The notes: generated from the letters alone by a model not told the origin. A stretch of 64,000 nucleotides of DNA from Pelomonas sp047654805 (GCF_047654805.1 NZ_JASGIV010000001.1:5642001-5706000), one strand, 5' to 3'. Shown: positions 36,037 through 44,525, numbered from the stretch's first letter. Translations and numbers: made by a program.

Positions 36037-36612
36037 TCAGCGTGGCCCCTGCTTGGGGCACCAGTCGTGGCCGGGCGCGGCCTCGCACAGGCGCGCGTAG
36101 GCCGCTCGCACGTCCAGCGTCGCGCTGGCGGCCGTGGCCGGGGCCGACACCTGCAACGTGTCGATGGGCGTGCTGGCGACGAGCACGGCCGAGACCTGCC
36201 GCCGCGTCAGCCGCACCAGACCGTCGCCTTCGCTGGCGTTGAGCACGGCGTCGGGCACCACAGTGCTGGCGACGATGCGACCCCCTGACAGGCCTGTGAT
36301 GGTTACCGTGTCGGCCGCGTCGTCGCGTGACGGCCGGGCCTGGCGCATGGGCACGCGGGCCGCGGCCACCGAGTTGAGCGTGATGGTGCCGCCGTCTATC
36401 GTCAGGCTCAGCGCCAGCCCGTTGGCCGTGCCGGCCAGCACGCGCCCGTTGACTGGGTCGTCGGACTCGGCCACGGGCCGCGGTTCGACGAGAACGGCCT
36501 TGCCACCATCCGAAGCCAGCGGCATGGGGTTGGCGCTCTCGTTCGTCTGTGCGCCCGCGGCGCCGGCCAGCGTGAACGGCACCGCGAGCCGGAGGATGGA
36601 AATCAGCTTCAT
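36037..36612 (-). CDS. exported hypothetical protein
   Basis: 191 residues with a signal peptide (MKLISILRLAVPFTLAGAAGAQ). The mature region is rich in short beta strands (LALSLTIDGGTITLNSVAAARV) and Ala/Thr/Val, suggesting a beta-sandwich, and ends with two cysteines in a short Cys-containing loop (LCEAAPGHDWCPKQ). It begins 12 bases after the stop of the M64-like lipoprotein gene on the same strand, so both are probably one operon and may act together. No family was recognised. Confidence 0.7.
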   Translation of the reverse strand: MKLISILRLAVPFTLAGAAGAQTNESANPMPLASDGGKAVLVEPRPVAESDDPVNGRVLAGTANGLALSLTIDGGTITLNSVAAARVPMRQARPSRDDAADTVTITGLSGGRIVASTVVPDAVLNASEGDGLVRLTRRQVSAVLVASTPIDTLQVSAPATAASATLDVRAAYARLCEAAPGHDWCPKQGPR

Positions 36613-36624
36613 GGTCGCCTCCTG

Positions 36625-37803
36625 TCAGTAGCAGGCACCGCTGGTGCACTTGTTGATGCGGGTGCCCAGCGCGCGGCCGGCCAGCGTGCGCCAGTCACTG
36701 CTCAGCACGCGGTCCTCCATCGTCGTGTCCTGGCCGTCGTCGTTGCGCCAGGTGCCGGTGCTGCCGATCTGCACGCATTGCGACGCTGGCAGGCTGCTGG
36801 TCGTGGAGGCGGACTCGCAGGCGGCCTTGGAGCCGAACACGTTCTTGGGCGTGGAGATGGAGGAATTGCCGCCACCCACGTACTCGTCGCCCAGGCCGAA
36901 CAGAAAATGGCCGGCCTCGTGCAGCATGACCCAGGCCGCGTCGCCAAGGTTGGTCTGTACCGTGCCGGCGCCGCCGCCCAGCGAGATGGAGGCGCAGTCG
37001 CGGAAGGCGTTGCGATGCAGGATCTGCGTGCCGTCGAAGGCCGCGCGCACGGTCGCGGCGGGCTCGGCGAAGGTGCGCGAGCAGCCCTCGCCGTCGCCGC
37101 CGGTGGGCCCGGCCCAGATGTTGAACAAGCCCTTCCAGAAACGCGTCCACTGCGTGAAGTTGTGGTTGTCCGTGTAGAACAGCGCCAGTACCAGGGGCTG
37201 CAGGTCGTCGGTGAAGGCGCGGTAGCTGGGCATGTCGGCGTCGGGCACCAGGCCCCAATCGATCTTGTCGCCGCGGTCGGTGGCGGAGGACGGCGCATCG
37301 GTGCGCCAGATGATGGGCCGCGCCGTCTGCCACGGCACGATGATGCTGCCGCCGAAGGGCAGGGACAGCGTGGCTTGCGTCAGCGGCGCGCCGCCGGCGT
37401 AGGTCACCGCAGGCGCGGAAGCGGTGCGGTTGCCGCCGCTGCGCGCGCTGGCCGAGTAGGTGACCAGGCGCTGCGGCGTGATGGCGATGGGCAGGCTGCA
37501 GCTCACCTCGGTCTTGATGTTGGCGAAGCTGCAGATGGCGCCCAGGGCTACCGCGTTGCGGCGGCAGGGGATGAGGCTGGGGAAGGAGAAGCTGCCGCTG
37601 TTACAGGCTGTCAGCTCGCCGACCACGGCGCGGATGTGGATCTCCGCGATACCGTCGCGCGTCTCGGTGGCGCGCACGGTGATGGTGGAGGTGTGGTTCT
37701 CGGCCCGGTAGAGCGGGTTGTGCAGCGCGTTGACCACTGGCGTGCCAGCGCAGGCAGTCAGCAGGGGCAGCACGAAGCCGAACAGCAACAGTTGGCGCAG
37801 CAT
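36625..37803 (-). CDS. lipoprotein with M64-like zinc metallopeptidase motif
   Basis: 392 residues. A lipoprotein signal ends LLTAC (Cys18). The mature N-terminal half (about 20-160) is beta-rich and cysteine-containing. The C-terminal half carries HEAGHFLFGLGDEY (295-308), i.e. the HExxH plus downstream G-x-x-D-E-Y arrangement of M64 IgA-peptidase-like enzymes. Several cysteines (around 241, 270 and near the end) could form disulfides in the periplasm. A surface-anchored protease is the likely role; activity is an inference from the motif. It is the first gene of an operon with a small exported protein. Confidence 0.78.
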   Translation of the reverse strand: MLRQLLLFGFVLPLLTACAGTPVVNALHNPLYRAENHTSTITVRATETRDGIAEIHIRAVVGELTACNSGSFSFPSLIPCRRNAVALGAICSFANIKTEVSCSLPIAITPQRLVTYSASARSGGNRTASAPAVTYAGGAPLTQATLSLPFGGSIIVPWQTARPIIWRTDAPSSATDRGDKIDWGLVPDADMPSYRAFTDDLQPLVLALFYTDNHNFTQWTRFWKGLFNIWAGPTGGDGEGCSRTFAEPAATVRAAFDGTQILHRNAFRDCASISLGGGAGTVQTNLGDAAWVMLHEAGHFLFGLGDEYVGGGNSSISTPKNVFGSKAACESASTTSSLPASQCVQIGSTGTWRNDDGQDTTMEDRVLSSDWRTLAGRALGTRINKCTSGACY

Positions 37804-37947
37804 CTGGGTCTCCCTGGCGCGGCAACGGGCGCGCTCGCGAAGAATCTAGGCGCCGAGATGCGGCCTTGCGCCTGCCAAGCTAGGGGGCGGCATCCCGACT
37901 TTGAATGACGCGGCGGGCCATTGCCCGGCGACGCCACAATGCCGACC

Positions 37948-38688
37948 ATGTCGGATTGGATCTTGATCACTGGCGGCTCGCGCGGCATTGGTGCGGCGAC
38001 GGCATTGCAATGTGCCGCGGCGGGCTGGGACGTGGCCATCAACTATGCACGCGACGCCGCGGCAGCCCAGACGCTGGCGGCGCGCGTGCAGGCGCTGGGC
38101 CGCAGCGCGCTGTGCGTGCAGGCCGATGTGGCAGACCCGGCGCAGGTGGCGGCCATGTTCGAGCGCCTGGATGCGGCTGGTGGGCGCCTGGCGGGCCTGG
38201 TCAACAACGCCGGCATCGTGGCGCCGGCCGCGCGGCTGGAGTCAATGACGATTGAGCGCTGGCGCCGCCTCTTCGACGTCAACGTGCTGGGCACGCTGCA
38301 GTGCTGCCAGCAGGCGGCGCGCCGCATGAGCACGGCGCGCGGCGGTGCGGGCGGTGCCATCGTCAACCTCAGCTCGCGCGCGGCCGAGTTCGGCTCGGCA
38401 GGCATCTACGTGGACTATGCCGCCACCAAGGGTGCCGTCGACACGCTGACCAAGGGGCTGGCGCGTGAGCTGATCGGCGAGGGCATCCGCGTCAACGGCG
38501 TGCGCCCCGGCATCATCGAGACCGAAATCCATGCAGCCAGCGGCATGGATGCAAGCGCGGCCGCATCCACCATTCCAATCCAGCGCCTGGGTCGTGCCGA
38601 GGAAGTGGCCGAGGCCATCGTCTGGCTGCTCGGCGACAAGGCCAGCTACACGGTGGGCGCGCTGCTGGACGTGGCGGGCGGACGCTAG
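37948..38688 (+). CDS. short-chain dehydrogenase/reductase (SDR), classical type
   Basis: 246 residues from the ATG at 37948 (an ATG at 37939 is an alternative). The cofactor motif TGGSRGIG is at 8-15, the NNAG motif at 86-89, the catalytic Ser near 142, and Tyr157-xxx-Lys161 in DYAATKGAV. The fold and length fit FabG-like NADP-dependent reductases, but no fatty-acid genes are nearby, so the substrate is open. Its 3' end overlaps the convergent rlpA stop by four bases. Confidence 0.9.
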   Translation: MSDWILITGGSRGIGAATALQCAAAGWDVAINYARDAAAAQTLAARVQALGRSALCVQADVADPAQVAAMFERLDAAGGRLAGLVNNAGIVAPAARLESMTIERWRRLFDVNVLGTLQCCQQAARRMSTARGGAGGAIVNLSSRAAEFGSAGIYVDYAATKGAVDTLTKGLARELIGEGIRVNGVRPGIIETEIHAASGMDASAAASTIPIQRLGRAEEVAEAIVWLLGDKASYTVGALLDVAGGR

Positions 38689-39605
38689 CGCTTCTCCACC
38701 AGGCTGGACTCCACGCCGTGCTCGGTGCGCAGCTTGTCGGCCTGCGCGCGGGCCTCGTCGACGGTGGGGAAGGGGCCGGCACGCAGCCGGTGCAAACCCG
38801 CCTCGCGCACGATGGTCAGCAGAGGCAGCAGGCTGAGGTCGGCCTCGGCCACGCGCTGGCGCAGGCCTTCGGCGCCATCCAGCTTGGCGAAGGCGCCGAA
38901 CTGCAGCCAATACACGCCGCTACCCGCAGACATGGCCGGCGCGGTGGTCTCGCGCAGTGGAGCGCCCGGCGGCGTGTCGGGCACGAACACAGGCGTGGGC
39001 TCGCCGACGGGCTTGACCCAGTTGCCGGCGCGGATCTCGGCATGCGTGATGCGCCGCACCTCCACCGGCGTCACGCCACGCAGCACGTCGAGCTTCAGTG
39101 CCGCGGTGTAGCTGAGGTCGATGATGCGCCCCTTGTGGAAGGGGCCGCGGTCGTTGATGCGGACGATGATCTCGCGTCCGTTGGATGGGTTGCGCACTCG
39201 GGCATAGCTGGGGATGGGCAGCGTGGCGTGCGCGGCCGTCATCGCGTACATGTTGTAGACCTCGCCGCTGGCCGTGGGCCGGCCGTGGAACTTCTTGCCG
39301 TACCAGGACGCGAGGCCCTTCTCGGCATAGATGACGTCGCCCTTCAGCGGCTCGTAGCGCTCGCCCAGTACCTCGTAAGGCTTGTTGGGGCCGCCGATGC
39401 GGATGGGGTCCAGGCGCGGCACGGCGTCAGGCACGCCGCCGAGGTTGGACGGCGGGTTGCGCTCCGGGCCATCGCGTTCGCCGCTGCTGGCGCCGCCACC
39501 GGAGCGCGTCGCGCAACCGGTCAGCAGCACCAGCGCCAGCAGCAGAAAAGCCAGCCCAGTATGCTGTGCGGTCCGTCCCAATCGGCTATGCCATGCCATG
39601 AGCAA
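38685..39605 (-). CDS. rlpA: septal ring lytic transglycosylase RlpA family lipoprotein
   Basis: 306 residues. A lipoprotein signal ends LLTGC (Cys31). The double-psi beta-barrel (about 95-185) contains GLASWYGKKFHGRPTASGE and RVNDRGPF-like IVRINDRGPF with the catalytic Asp, followed by a C-terminal SPOR domain (about 228-304) for binding denuded glycan strands at the septum. Length and order match RlpA of Pseudomonas and relatives, so a role in daughter-cell separation is likely. Its start codon overlaps the start region of the divergent FAH gene by a few bases; a downstream start would lose the signal peptide. Confidence 0.92.
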   Translation of the reverse strand: MLMAWHSRLGRTAQHTGLAFLLLALVLLTGCATRSGGGASSGERDGPERNPPSNLGGVPDAVPRLDPIRIGGPNKPYEVLGERYEPLKGDVIYAEKGLASWYGKKFHGRPTASGEVYNMYAMTAAHATLPIPSYARVRNPSNGREIIVRINDRGPFHKGRIIDLSYTAALKLDVLRGVTPVEVRRITHAEIRAGNWVKPVGEPTPVFVPDTPPGAPLRETTAPAMSAGSGVYWLQFGAFAKLDGAEGLRQRVAEADLSLLPLLTIVREAGLHRLRAGPFPTVDEARAQADKLRTEHGVESSLVEKR

Positions 39606-40296
39606 CTTCGTCTTTCCTCCGGCCGAGATTCCCAGCGCCGCGGTGCGTGGCGCCGCGGCCCGTTACGCGGTGCGACGCATCTTCTGCGTCGGCCGCAACT
39701 ATGCCGATCATGCCCGTGAGATGGGCGCCGATCCGACGCGAGAGCCGCCGTTTTACTTCACGAAACCGGCTCATGCGTTGACGCCCTCGGGCGCGACGGT
39801 GCCCTATCCCACCGAGACGCGGAACTACCACTACGAGATGGAGCTGGTACTGGCCCTGGGCGCGCCGGTGTTCAAGGTCACGCCCGAGGCGGCCGTGGCG
39901 GCCATCTGGGGCTACGCCCCGGGCCTGGACATGACGCGCCGCGACCTGCAGGCCGCGGCCAAGGCGGCGGGCAAGCCGTGGGATACGGCCAAGGGCTTCG
40001 ACCAGTCGGCCATCCTGGGTGAGATCGCTCGAGTGGCTGACGTCGGCCGGCTGGACAAGGGTGCCATCACGCTGGCCGTCAATGACGTCGAGAAGCAGCG
40101 CGGCGACCTGGCCGACATGATCTGGAACGCCGCCGAGATCGTTTCCAATCTTTCGCATCTCTATCACCTGCACCCTGGCGATCTGATCTACACGGGCACG
40201 CCCGCTGGCGTGGGCGCCGTTGTGCCGGGAGATGTGCTGGTGGGCCGTATCGAAGGCTTGGGTGAGGTCCGGCTGACCATCGGCCCCGCGGAGTGA
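39598..40296 (+). CDS. fumarylacetoacetate hydrolase family protein
   Basis: 232 residues of the small FAH fold. Conserved features are FCVGRNYADHAREMG (N-terminal), the metal-binding HYEMELVL glutamates, and GLDMTRRDLQ with its Asp; the C-terminal HPGDLIYTGTPAGVG is the family signature. Members hydrolyse acylpyruvates or decarboxylate oxaloacetate-type acids, so the substrate is not set. It is cytoplasmic. The ATG at 39598 overlaps the 5' end of the opposite-strand rlpA. nadC follows immediately, with a stop/start junction of zero bases, suggesting an operon. Confidence 0.9.
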   Translation: MSNFVFPPAEIPSAAVRGAAARYAVRRIFCVGRNYADHAREMGADPTREPPFYFTKPAHALTPSGATVPYPTETRNYHYEMELVLALGAPVFKVTPEAAVAAIWGYAPGLDMTRRDLQAAAKAAGKPWDTAKGFDQSAILGEIARVADVGRLDKGAITLAVNDVEKQRGDLADMIWNAAEIVSNLSHLYHLHPGDLIYTGTPAGVGAVVPGDVLVGRIEGLGEVRLTIGPAE

Positions 40297-41178
40297 ATGA
40301 CGATGTTTTCTTCTGAGGAGACGCTCGCGCAGGCTCGGGCCCGAAACATCCACGAGGCGCTGGCTGAGGACATCGGCCATTGCGACTGGACGGCCTTGCT
40401 GGTGCCCGCGGGCCGACGGGTGGCCGCCCAGGTGCGGGTGCGCGAGGCGGCGGTGCTGTGCGGCCGTGACTGGTTCGATGGCGTGTTCGCCGCGCTGGAT
40501 GCGACGGCCCGCATCGAGTGGTCCTACGACGAGGGCGCGACGATGACGGCGGACAGCATCGTCTGCCGCATCGAGGCCGACGGCCGCGCGCTACTGAGTG
40601 CGGAGCGGCCGGCGCTGAACTTCCTGCAGCTGCTGTCTGGTACGGCGACGGTCACACGTGCCCATGTGGAAGCGGTGGCCGGTGCCAGCCCCAGCCCGCG
40701 CGGCTGCGCCATCCTCGATACGCGAAAGACTGTGCCGGGCCTGCGCCTGGCGCAGAAGTATGCGGTTCGCGTGGGCGGCGGCCAGAACCAGCGGCTTGCG
40801 CTTTACGCGGGCATCCTCATCAAGGAGAACCACATCGCTGCTGCCGGCGGCGTGGGCGAGGCGCTGCGTGCGGCGCAGGCGCTGAAGTCGGGCGTGGACA
40901 TCCAGGTCGAGGTCGAGACCATCGCGCAGCTGCACGAGGCGCTGGAGGCAGGTGCGGTCAGCGTGCTGCTGGACAACTTCAGCGAGGCGCAGATGCGCGA
41001 AGCCGTGGCCGTCAATGCGGCGCGCCCGTCCCGGGCGCTGCTGGAGGTGTCGGGCGGCGTGGCGTTGGACCAGTTGCGCTGGATCGCCGCGACCGGCGTG
41101 GATCGCATCTCCATCGGGCGCCTGACCAAGGACGTCAGGGCCATCGACTATTCGATGCGGGTGCTCGGCCCGGTCTGA
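40297..41178 (+). CDS. nadC: quinolinate phosphoribosyltransferase (carboxylating)
   Basis: Converts quinolinate and PRPP to nicotinate mononucleotide in NAD synthesis. 293 residues, normal for the family. Landmarks: ERPALNFLQLLSGTAT (103-118), DTRKTVPGLR (141-150), AQKYAVRVGGG, LIKENHI (174-180) and the C-terminal LLDNFS, LLEVSGG and ISIGRLT segments. Odd point: the usual GGGxNHR loop reads GGGQNQR (160-166), with Gln165 replacing a highly conserved His. Other binding residues (Arg166, Lys176) are retained, so activity is probable. It follows the FAH gene directly and is convergent with Anbu. Confidence 0.93.
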   Translation: MTMFSSEETLAQARARNIHEALAEDIGHCDWTALLVPAGRRVAAQVRVREAAVLCGRDWFDGVFAALDATARIEWSYDEGATMTADSIVCRIEADGRALLSAERPALNFLQLLSGTATVTRAHVEAVAGASPSPRGCAILDTRKTVPGLRLAQKYAVRVGGGQNQRLALYAGILIKENHIAAAGGVGEALRAAQALKSGVDIQVEVETIAQLHEALEAGAVSVLLDNFSEAQMREAVAVNAARPSRALLEVSGGVALDQLRWIAATGVDRISIGRLTKDVRAIDYSMRVLGPV

Positions 41179-41916
41179 TCAGGCGTCAAACCAAGGCTCG
41201 TTGGGCAAGTCGTCGAAGACCTTGCGCAGCCCAGCGCTCCAACCGGTGCGCAGCGCCTGGAAATAGGGGTCGTCGCGCCCGATGCGGTGCGGCGGCTTCA
41301 TTGCCATCTCGAACTGGTTGGCGCGCAGCATCAGCATGTCGATGGGCAGGCCGACCGACAGGTTGGACTGAATGGTCGAGTCGAAGCTGACGAGGGTGCA
41401 CTTGGCGGCCTCGTCCAGCGCCGTCGTGTCGTAGCGGATGACGCGGTCGATGATGGGCTTGCCGTACTTGCTCTCGCCGATCTGGAAGTAGGGCGTGTCT
41501 TCCGTCGCCTCGATGAAGTTGCCTTGCGGGTAGACGTGGAAGAGCCGCGGACCCTCGCCCTTGATCTGGCCGCCGATCAGCATGTTGGCGCCGAAGTCCA
41601 CGCCGCCATGCTGGTCGTCGCTGTCGCGCGCGACGATCTCCTTGAGCGTGCGTCCGAGCAGCACGGCCGCGTCGTACAGCGTTGGCACGTTGAGCAAGTG
41701 CTCGCCGTCGCCGAGCAAGCGCTGGTTCAGCACGGAGATGACGGACTGCGTCGTCGCCAGGTTGCCTGCGGTCAGGATGACGATCTCGCGCTGGTGCGGG
41801 ATCTGGAACTGGTACATCTTGCGGAAGCTGGCGATGTGGTCGACCCCGGCGTTGGTGCGGGTGTCGGAAGCGAACAGCAGGCCCGCGCGCAAGCGCATGG
41901 CGACGCAGTAGGTCAT
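41179..41916 (-). CDS. proteasome-type peptidase of the Anbu family
   Basis: 245 residues. The sequence starts MTYCVAMRL, placing Thr2 as the N-terminal nucleophile after Met removal, as in proteasome beta-type subunits without a propeptide. The next segments (FASDTRTNAGVDHIASFRKM and QIPHQREIVILTAGNLA) are characteristic of Anbu (ancestral beta subunit) proteins. Anbu genes are usually grouped with a transglutaminase-like protein, an alpha-E protein and a circularly permuted ATP-grasp; none lies in the adjacent 10 kb, so this copy is an orphan or the partners are elsewhere. Its start overlaps the epimerase stop by four bases. Confidence 0.9.
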   Translation of the reverse strand: MTYCVAMRLRAGLLFASDTRTNAGVDHIASFRKMYQFQIPHQREIVILTAGNLATTQSVISVLNQRLLGDGEHLLNVPTLYDAAVLLGRTLKEIVARDSDDQHGGVDFGANMLIGGQIKGEGPRLFHVYPQGNFIEATEDTPYFQIGESKYGKPIIDRVIRYDTTALDEAAKCTLVSFDSTIQSNLSVGLPIDMLMLRANQFEMAMKPPHRIGRDDPYFQALRTGWSAGLRKVFDDLPNEPWFDA

Positions 41917-42938
41917 GGGGAAGTCCCGGCGAATGAGCTGGCGGCCATATTACGGCCGACCGTCAGCGGCGGCAGGCAACCCTGGCCGCGCAGCGTGGCC
42001 TCGACGGCGTCGTCCAGAGGCGTGTGCGGCTCGTGACCCAGCGTGGCAACGAGGCGGCTGTTGTCCATGCGCACGGGCTGCTGCCAGAGGTAGCGCATCT
42101 CGCGCATCTCCCCGAGGGTGGTGACGAAGGGTGAGGCCAGGTTCAGCAGCCACCATGGCAATGCACCGATGCGTGGTGGCCTGCCGCCGTGGCGGGCGAC
42201 GACGCGCTGGATGGCTTCTGCCATTTCGCGGCCGCTGGCGTCCCAGTGGCCTGCCATGTGGAAGCTGGCGAAGTCGGGCAGCGTGTCGCGCCGCGCCAGC
42301 AGTTCGACCATGGTGCGTGCCACGTCGGGTAGGTAGGCCCATTGGTGACCCACACCGGGCGCGGCCGGGTTGCTGATCGCCGTCACTGGCTTGCCAGGCT
42401 TCACCAGTCCCTGTGAGAACCAGTTGTTGCCTGCCTTCGGCCCGAAGAAGTCGCCCGCCCTGACGATGAGTACGCGCAGGCCCGCCTCGCTGGCCGTATG
42501 CAACCGCCTTTCCATTTCGACGCGGATGGCGCCCTTGCGCGTGAGGGGCCGTTGAGGCGAATCCTCGCGCAACAGTGGGAACGAGTCGGGGCCGAAGTTG
42601 TAGACCGTCCCGGGCAGGACCAGCGTAGCGCCCTCGACCCGTGCCGCGGCGATGCTGTGCTCCAGCATGGGCAGCACGAGTCGCCCCCAGTCGCGGTAGC
42701 CGGGCGGGTTGACGGCGTGCACGACGACGCCGCAGCCCCGGGCCGCGACCGCCACATCGGCGGCATTTAGCGCGTCGCCGCGCAGCCAGTGGATGCCGTC
42801 GCGCAGCTCCTGCGTTGCCGCCAGATCGCGTTTCAGTGCCGCGACCCGCCACCCGGCGTCGCGCAGTTGCCGCGCCATTTCGCCGCCGATGCCACCGCTC
42901 GCGCCCAGCACCAGTACCGTTTCCGTCCTGCCTTGCAT
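41913..42938 (-). CDS. NAD(P)-dependent epimerase/dehydratase family protein
   Basis: 341 residues from the ATG at 42938, chosen because it begins just before the Rossmann strand LVLGASGGIGGEM; an upstream ATG at 42971 adds 11 residues. The extended-SDR fold shows the GASGGIGG cofactor loop and VVHAVNPPGY after the third strand. The usual YxxxK is not obvious: the region near TRKGAIRVEMER offers a Lys but no matching Tyr. It might therefore be a reductase-like or atypical member. It is divergent from a LysR regulator, a common sign of control by that regulator, and coupled by ATGA overlap to Anbu. Confidence 0.82.
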   Translation of the reverse strand: MQGRTETVLVLGASGGIGGEMARQLRDAGWRVAALKRDLAATQELRDGIHWLRGDALNAADVAVAARGCGVVVHAVNPPGYRDWGRLVLPMLEHSIAAARVEGATLVLPGTVYNFGPDSFPLLREDSPQRPLTRKGAIRVEMERRLHTASEAGLRVLIVRAGDFFGPKAGNNWFSQGLVKPGKPVTAISNPAAPGVGHQWAYLPDVARTMVELLARRDTLPDFASFHMAGHWDASGREMAEAIQRVVARHGGRPPRIGALPWWLLNLASPFVTTLGEMREMRYLWQQPVRMDNSRLVATLGHEPHTPLDDAVEATLRGQGCLPPLTVGRNMAASSFAGTSP

Positions 42939-43033
42939 CACCGCTCTCCAGCCGTTGTTGATGGGCGTCATTCTGGAAACCGGCGACCCTGTTTGGAATT
43001 GCTGAAGATCGTCATGTAGCTATACATTTATGA

Positions 43034-43924
43034 ATGACGTCGACCTTGCCTTGGGAGCTGCTGCACACCTTTCTCGGCGTGCTTCGTGAGGGTTCGCTGT
43101 CGGGTGCGGCGCGAGCTCTCGGACTGACCCAGCCCACCGTCGGCCGTCACGTCTCTGCGTTGGAGCGGGCGCTGGGGCAGCCCCTGTTCACCCGCTCGCC
43201 GACCGGCCTGCTGGCTACTGACGCGGCGTTGGCACTGCGCGGCCACGCGGAGCAGATGGAGGCTGCAGCAGCGGCGTTACAGCGGGCGGCGACGGCGCGT
43301 GGCGGCGAGGTTCGCGGCACGGTTCGCGTCACTGCCAGCGAAGTCATCGGCGTGGAGGTGTTGGCCGGCGTGTTCGCGACGTTGCGCGAGCGCCATCCGG
43401 GCCTCGTGCTGGAGCTGGCGCTGAGCAACCAGTTGCAGGACCTGCTGCGCCGAGAGGCCGACATCGCCGTGCGCATGACGCCGCCTGAGCAGGGCCAACT
43501 GGTCGCGCGGCGCATCGGCAGCATCGAGCTCGGCTTGCATGCCAGGCCGGACTATCTCGACCGCCATGGCCGGCCGGCGACGTTGGCCGAGCTGCGCAGC
43601 CATACGCTCATCGGCTTCGATGCGGTGACGCCCTTCATTCGCGCGGGCTCCTCACGCCTGGGCGGCATCGGCCGCGACAGTTTTGCGTTGCGCTGTGATT
43701 CGGACCTGGCCCAGCTGGCGCTGGTGCGCGCGGGCGCCGGCATCGGCATCTGCCAAGTGGTGCTGGCGAAACGTGAGCCGATGCTGGAGCGCGTGCTGGC
43801 GGACCAGTTCGCCTGGCCGCTGGAGACGTGGATCGCCATGCATGAGGACCTGCGCCAGAACACGCCGTGCCGGGTCGTCTTCGACGCCCTGGTGGAAGGC
43901 CTGGCACGCCATATCGGCACCTGA
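43034..43924 (+). CDS. LysR-type transcriptional regulator
   Basis: 296 residues. The N-terminal winged helix-turn-helix (about 8-66) has SLSGAARALGLTQPTVGRHVSALE and the linker that follows; the C-terminal effector-binding domain starts near residue 92 (GTVRVTASEVIG). It is divergent from the epimerase/Anbu operon, so it probably controls that operon and itself. The 95-bp intergenic region contains an A/T-rich stretch (around 43,010-43,033) including ATGTAGCTATACAT, an imperfect dyad that could belong to the operator. The inducer is unknown. Confidence 0.9.
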   Translation: MTSTLPWELLHTFLGVLREGSLSGAARALGLTQPTVGRHVSALERALGQPLFTRSPTGLLATDAALALRGHAEQMEAAAAALQRAATARGGEVRGTVRVTASEVIGVEVLAGVFATLRERHPGLVLELALSNQLQDLLRREADIAVRMTPPEQGQLVARRIGSIELGLHARPDYLDRHGRPATLAELRSHTLIGFDAVTPFIRAGSSRLGGIGRDSFALRCDSDLAQLALVRAGAGIGICQVVLAKREPMLERVLADQFAWPLETWIAMHEDLRQNTPCRVVFDALVEGLARHIGT

Positions 43925-44016
43925 GGCGGCTGACGAACGCAACGGTATCGGCATGTCGAACGGCCTCGACCGAGATGCCATCGCCATCCCGCCGTTCGAC
44001 GCGGAGTTCCCGTTCC

Positions 44017-44358
44017 AGGTACCAGTCGCTGGTGATTCGCCAGTATCCGCGGGACCTATTCGACGTCCAGCTGATGCTCGAAAGCCATGGCTGGGACGAA
44101 TCGCTGCTGGACTGCTTCGTGGTCTATCTGGCGGGCCACAACCGGCCAACCCATGAGGTGCTGTTTCCGAACGAGAAGCCGCTGGTGGACGTGTTCCGTG
44201 CAGGGTTCGAGGGCATGACGACGGTATCCGTCGAGTTGAATGACCTGCTGGCGACACGACGTCGCATGCTGGAAGAGCTTCCGCGTCAACTGCTGCCTCG
44301 GGATGCTTCAGTGCGCCGGCACCGAGGCATGGCTCTGACAGAAGCTGTGAAGCTTTGA
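44017..44358 (+). pseudogene. C-terminal fragment of an AbiEii/AbiGii-type toxin
   Basis: About 113 codons that read as the C-terminal end of AbiEii nucleotidyltransferase toxins: QYPRDLFDVQLMLESHGW, then YLAGHNRPTHEVLFPNE, GFEGMTTVSVELNDLLATR, and a basic tail. The catalytic N-terminal half (the GxS...DxD region) is absent, because upstream in this frame only random Arg/Ser-rich sequence is found. No AbiEi antitoxin gene is present either. This is therefore a relic rather than a working toxin. It marks the left end of the accessory island, directly after the LysR gene. Confidence 0.7.
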
Positions 44359-44394
44359 GGCAGTCCGGAGCCCTGGCCTCGAAAGCGTTCCTCT

Positions 44395-44423
44395 TTGATA
44401 CAGCCTGGATGCATCACCATTAT
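44395..44423 (+). promoter_or_regulatory. sigma70-type promoter of the HipB/HipA operon
   Basis: TTGATA (44395-44400, 5/6 match to -35) and CATTAT (44418-44423, 4/6 match to -10) are separated by exactly 17 bases. The -10 box lies inside the left arm of an inverted repeat. Transcription would start near 44430, about 95 bases ahead of the preferred antitoxin start. This is a sequence-based prediction. Confidence 0.65.
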
Positions 44424-44456
44424 GGACAAAAACACTTATCTTTGTCCACAATGGTG
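44415..44456. promoter_or_regulatory. 16-bp inverted repeat, likely operator of the antitoxin
   Basis: The left arm CACCATTATGGACAAA (44415-44430) and right arm TTTGTCCACAATGGTG (44441-44456) pair at 15 of 16 positions across a 10-base spacer. The repeat covers the predicted -10 box and transcription start, the usual position for autorepression by a HipB-type protein. The dyad symmetry argues for a dimeric repressor. The core GGACAAA/TTTGTCC is perfectly matched. Confidence 0.75.
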
Positions 44457-44525
44457 AACATTGCATCCATTCTGGCCAAGCCAATGCCCAGCAAACCTCC
44501 CGTTATATTTCCCCAGGAGCAGCGC

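Noticed and set aside
44451..44525. Earlier starts (44451, 44484) for the HipB-like antitoxin
   Set aside because: Neither has a ribosome-binding site, and 44451 lies in the operator's right arm; 44526 has AGGAG at six bases.
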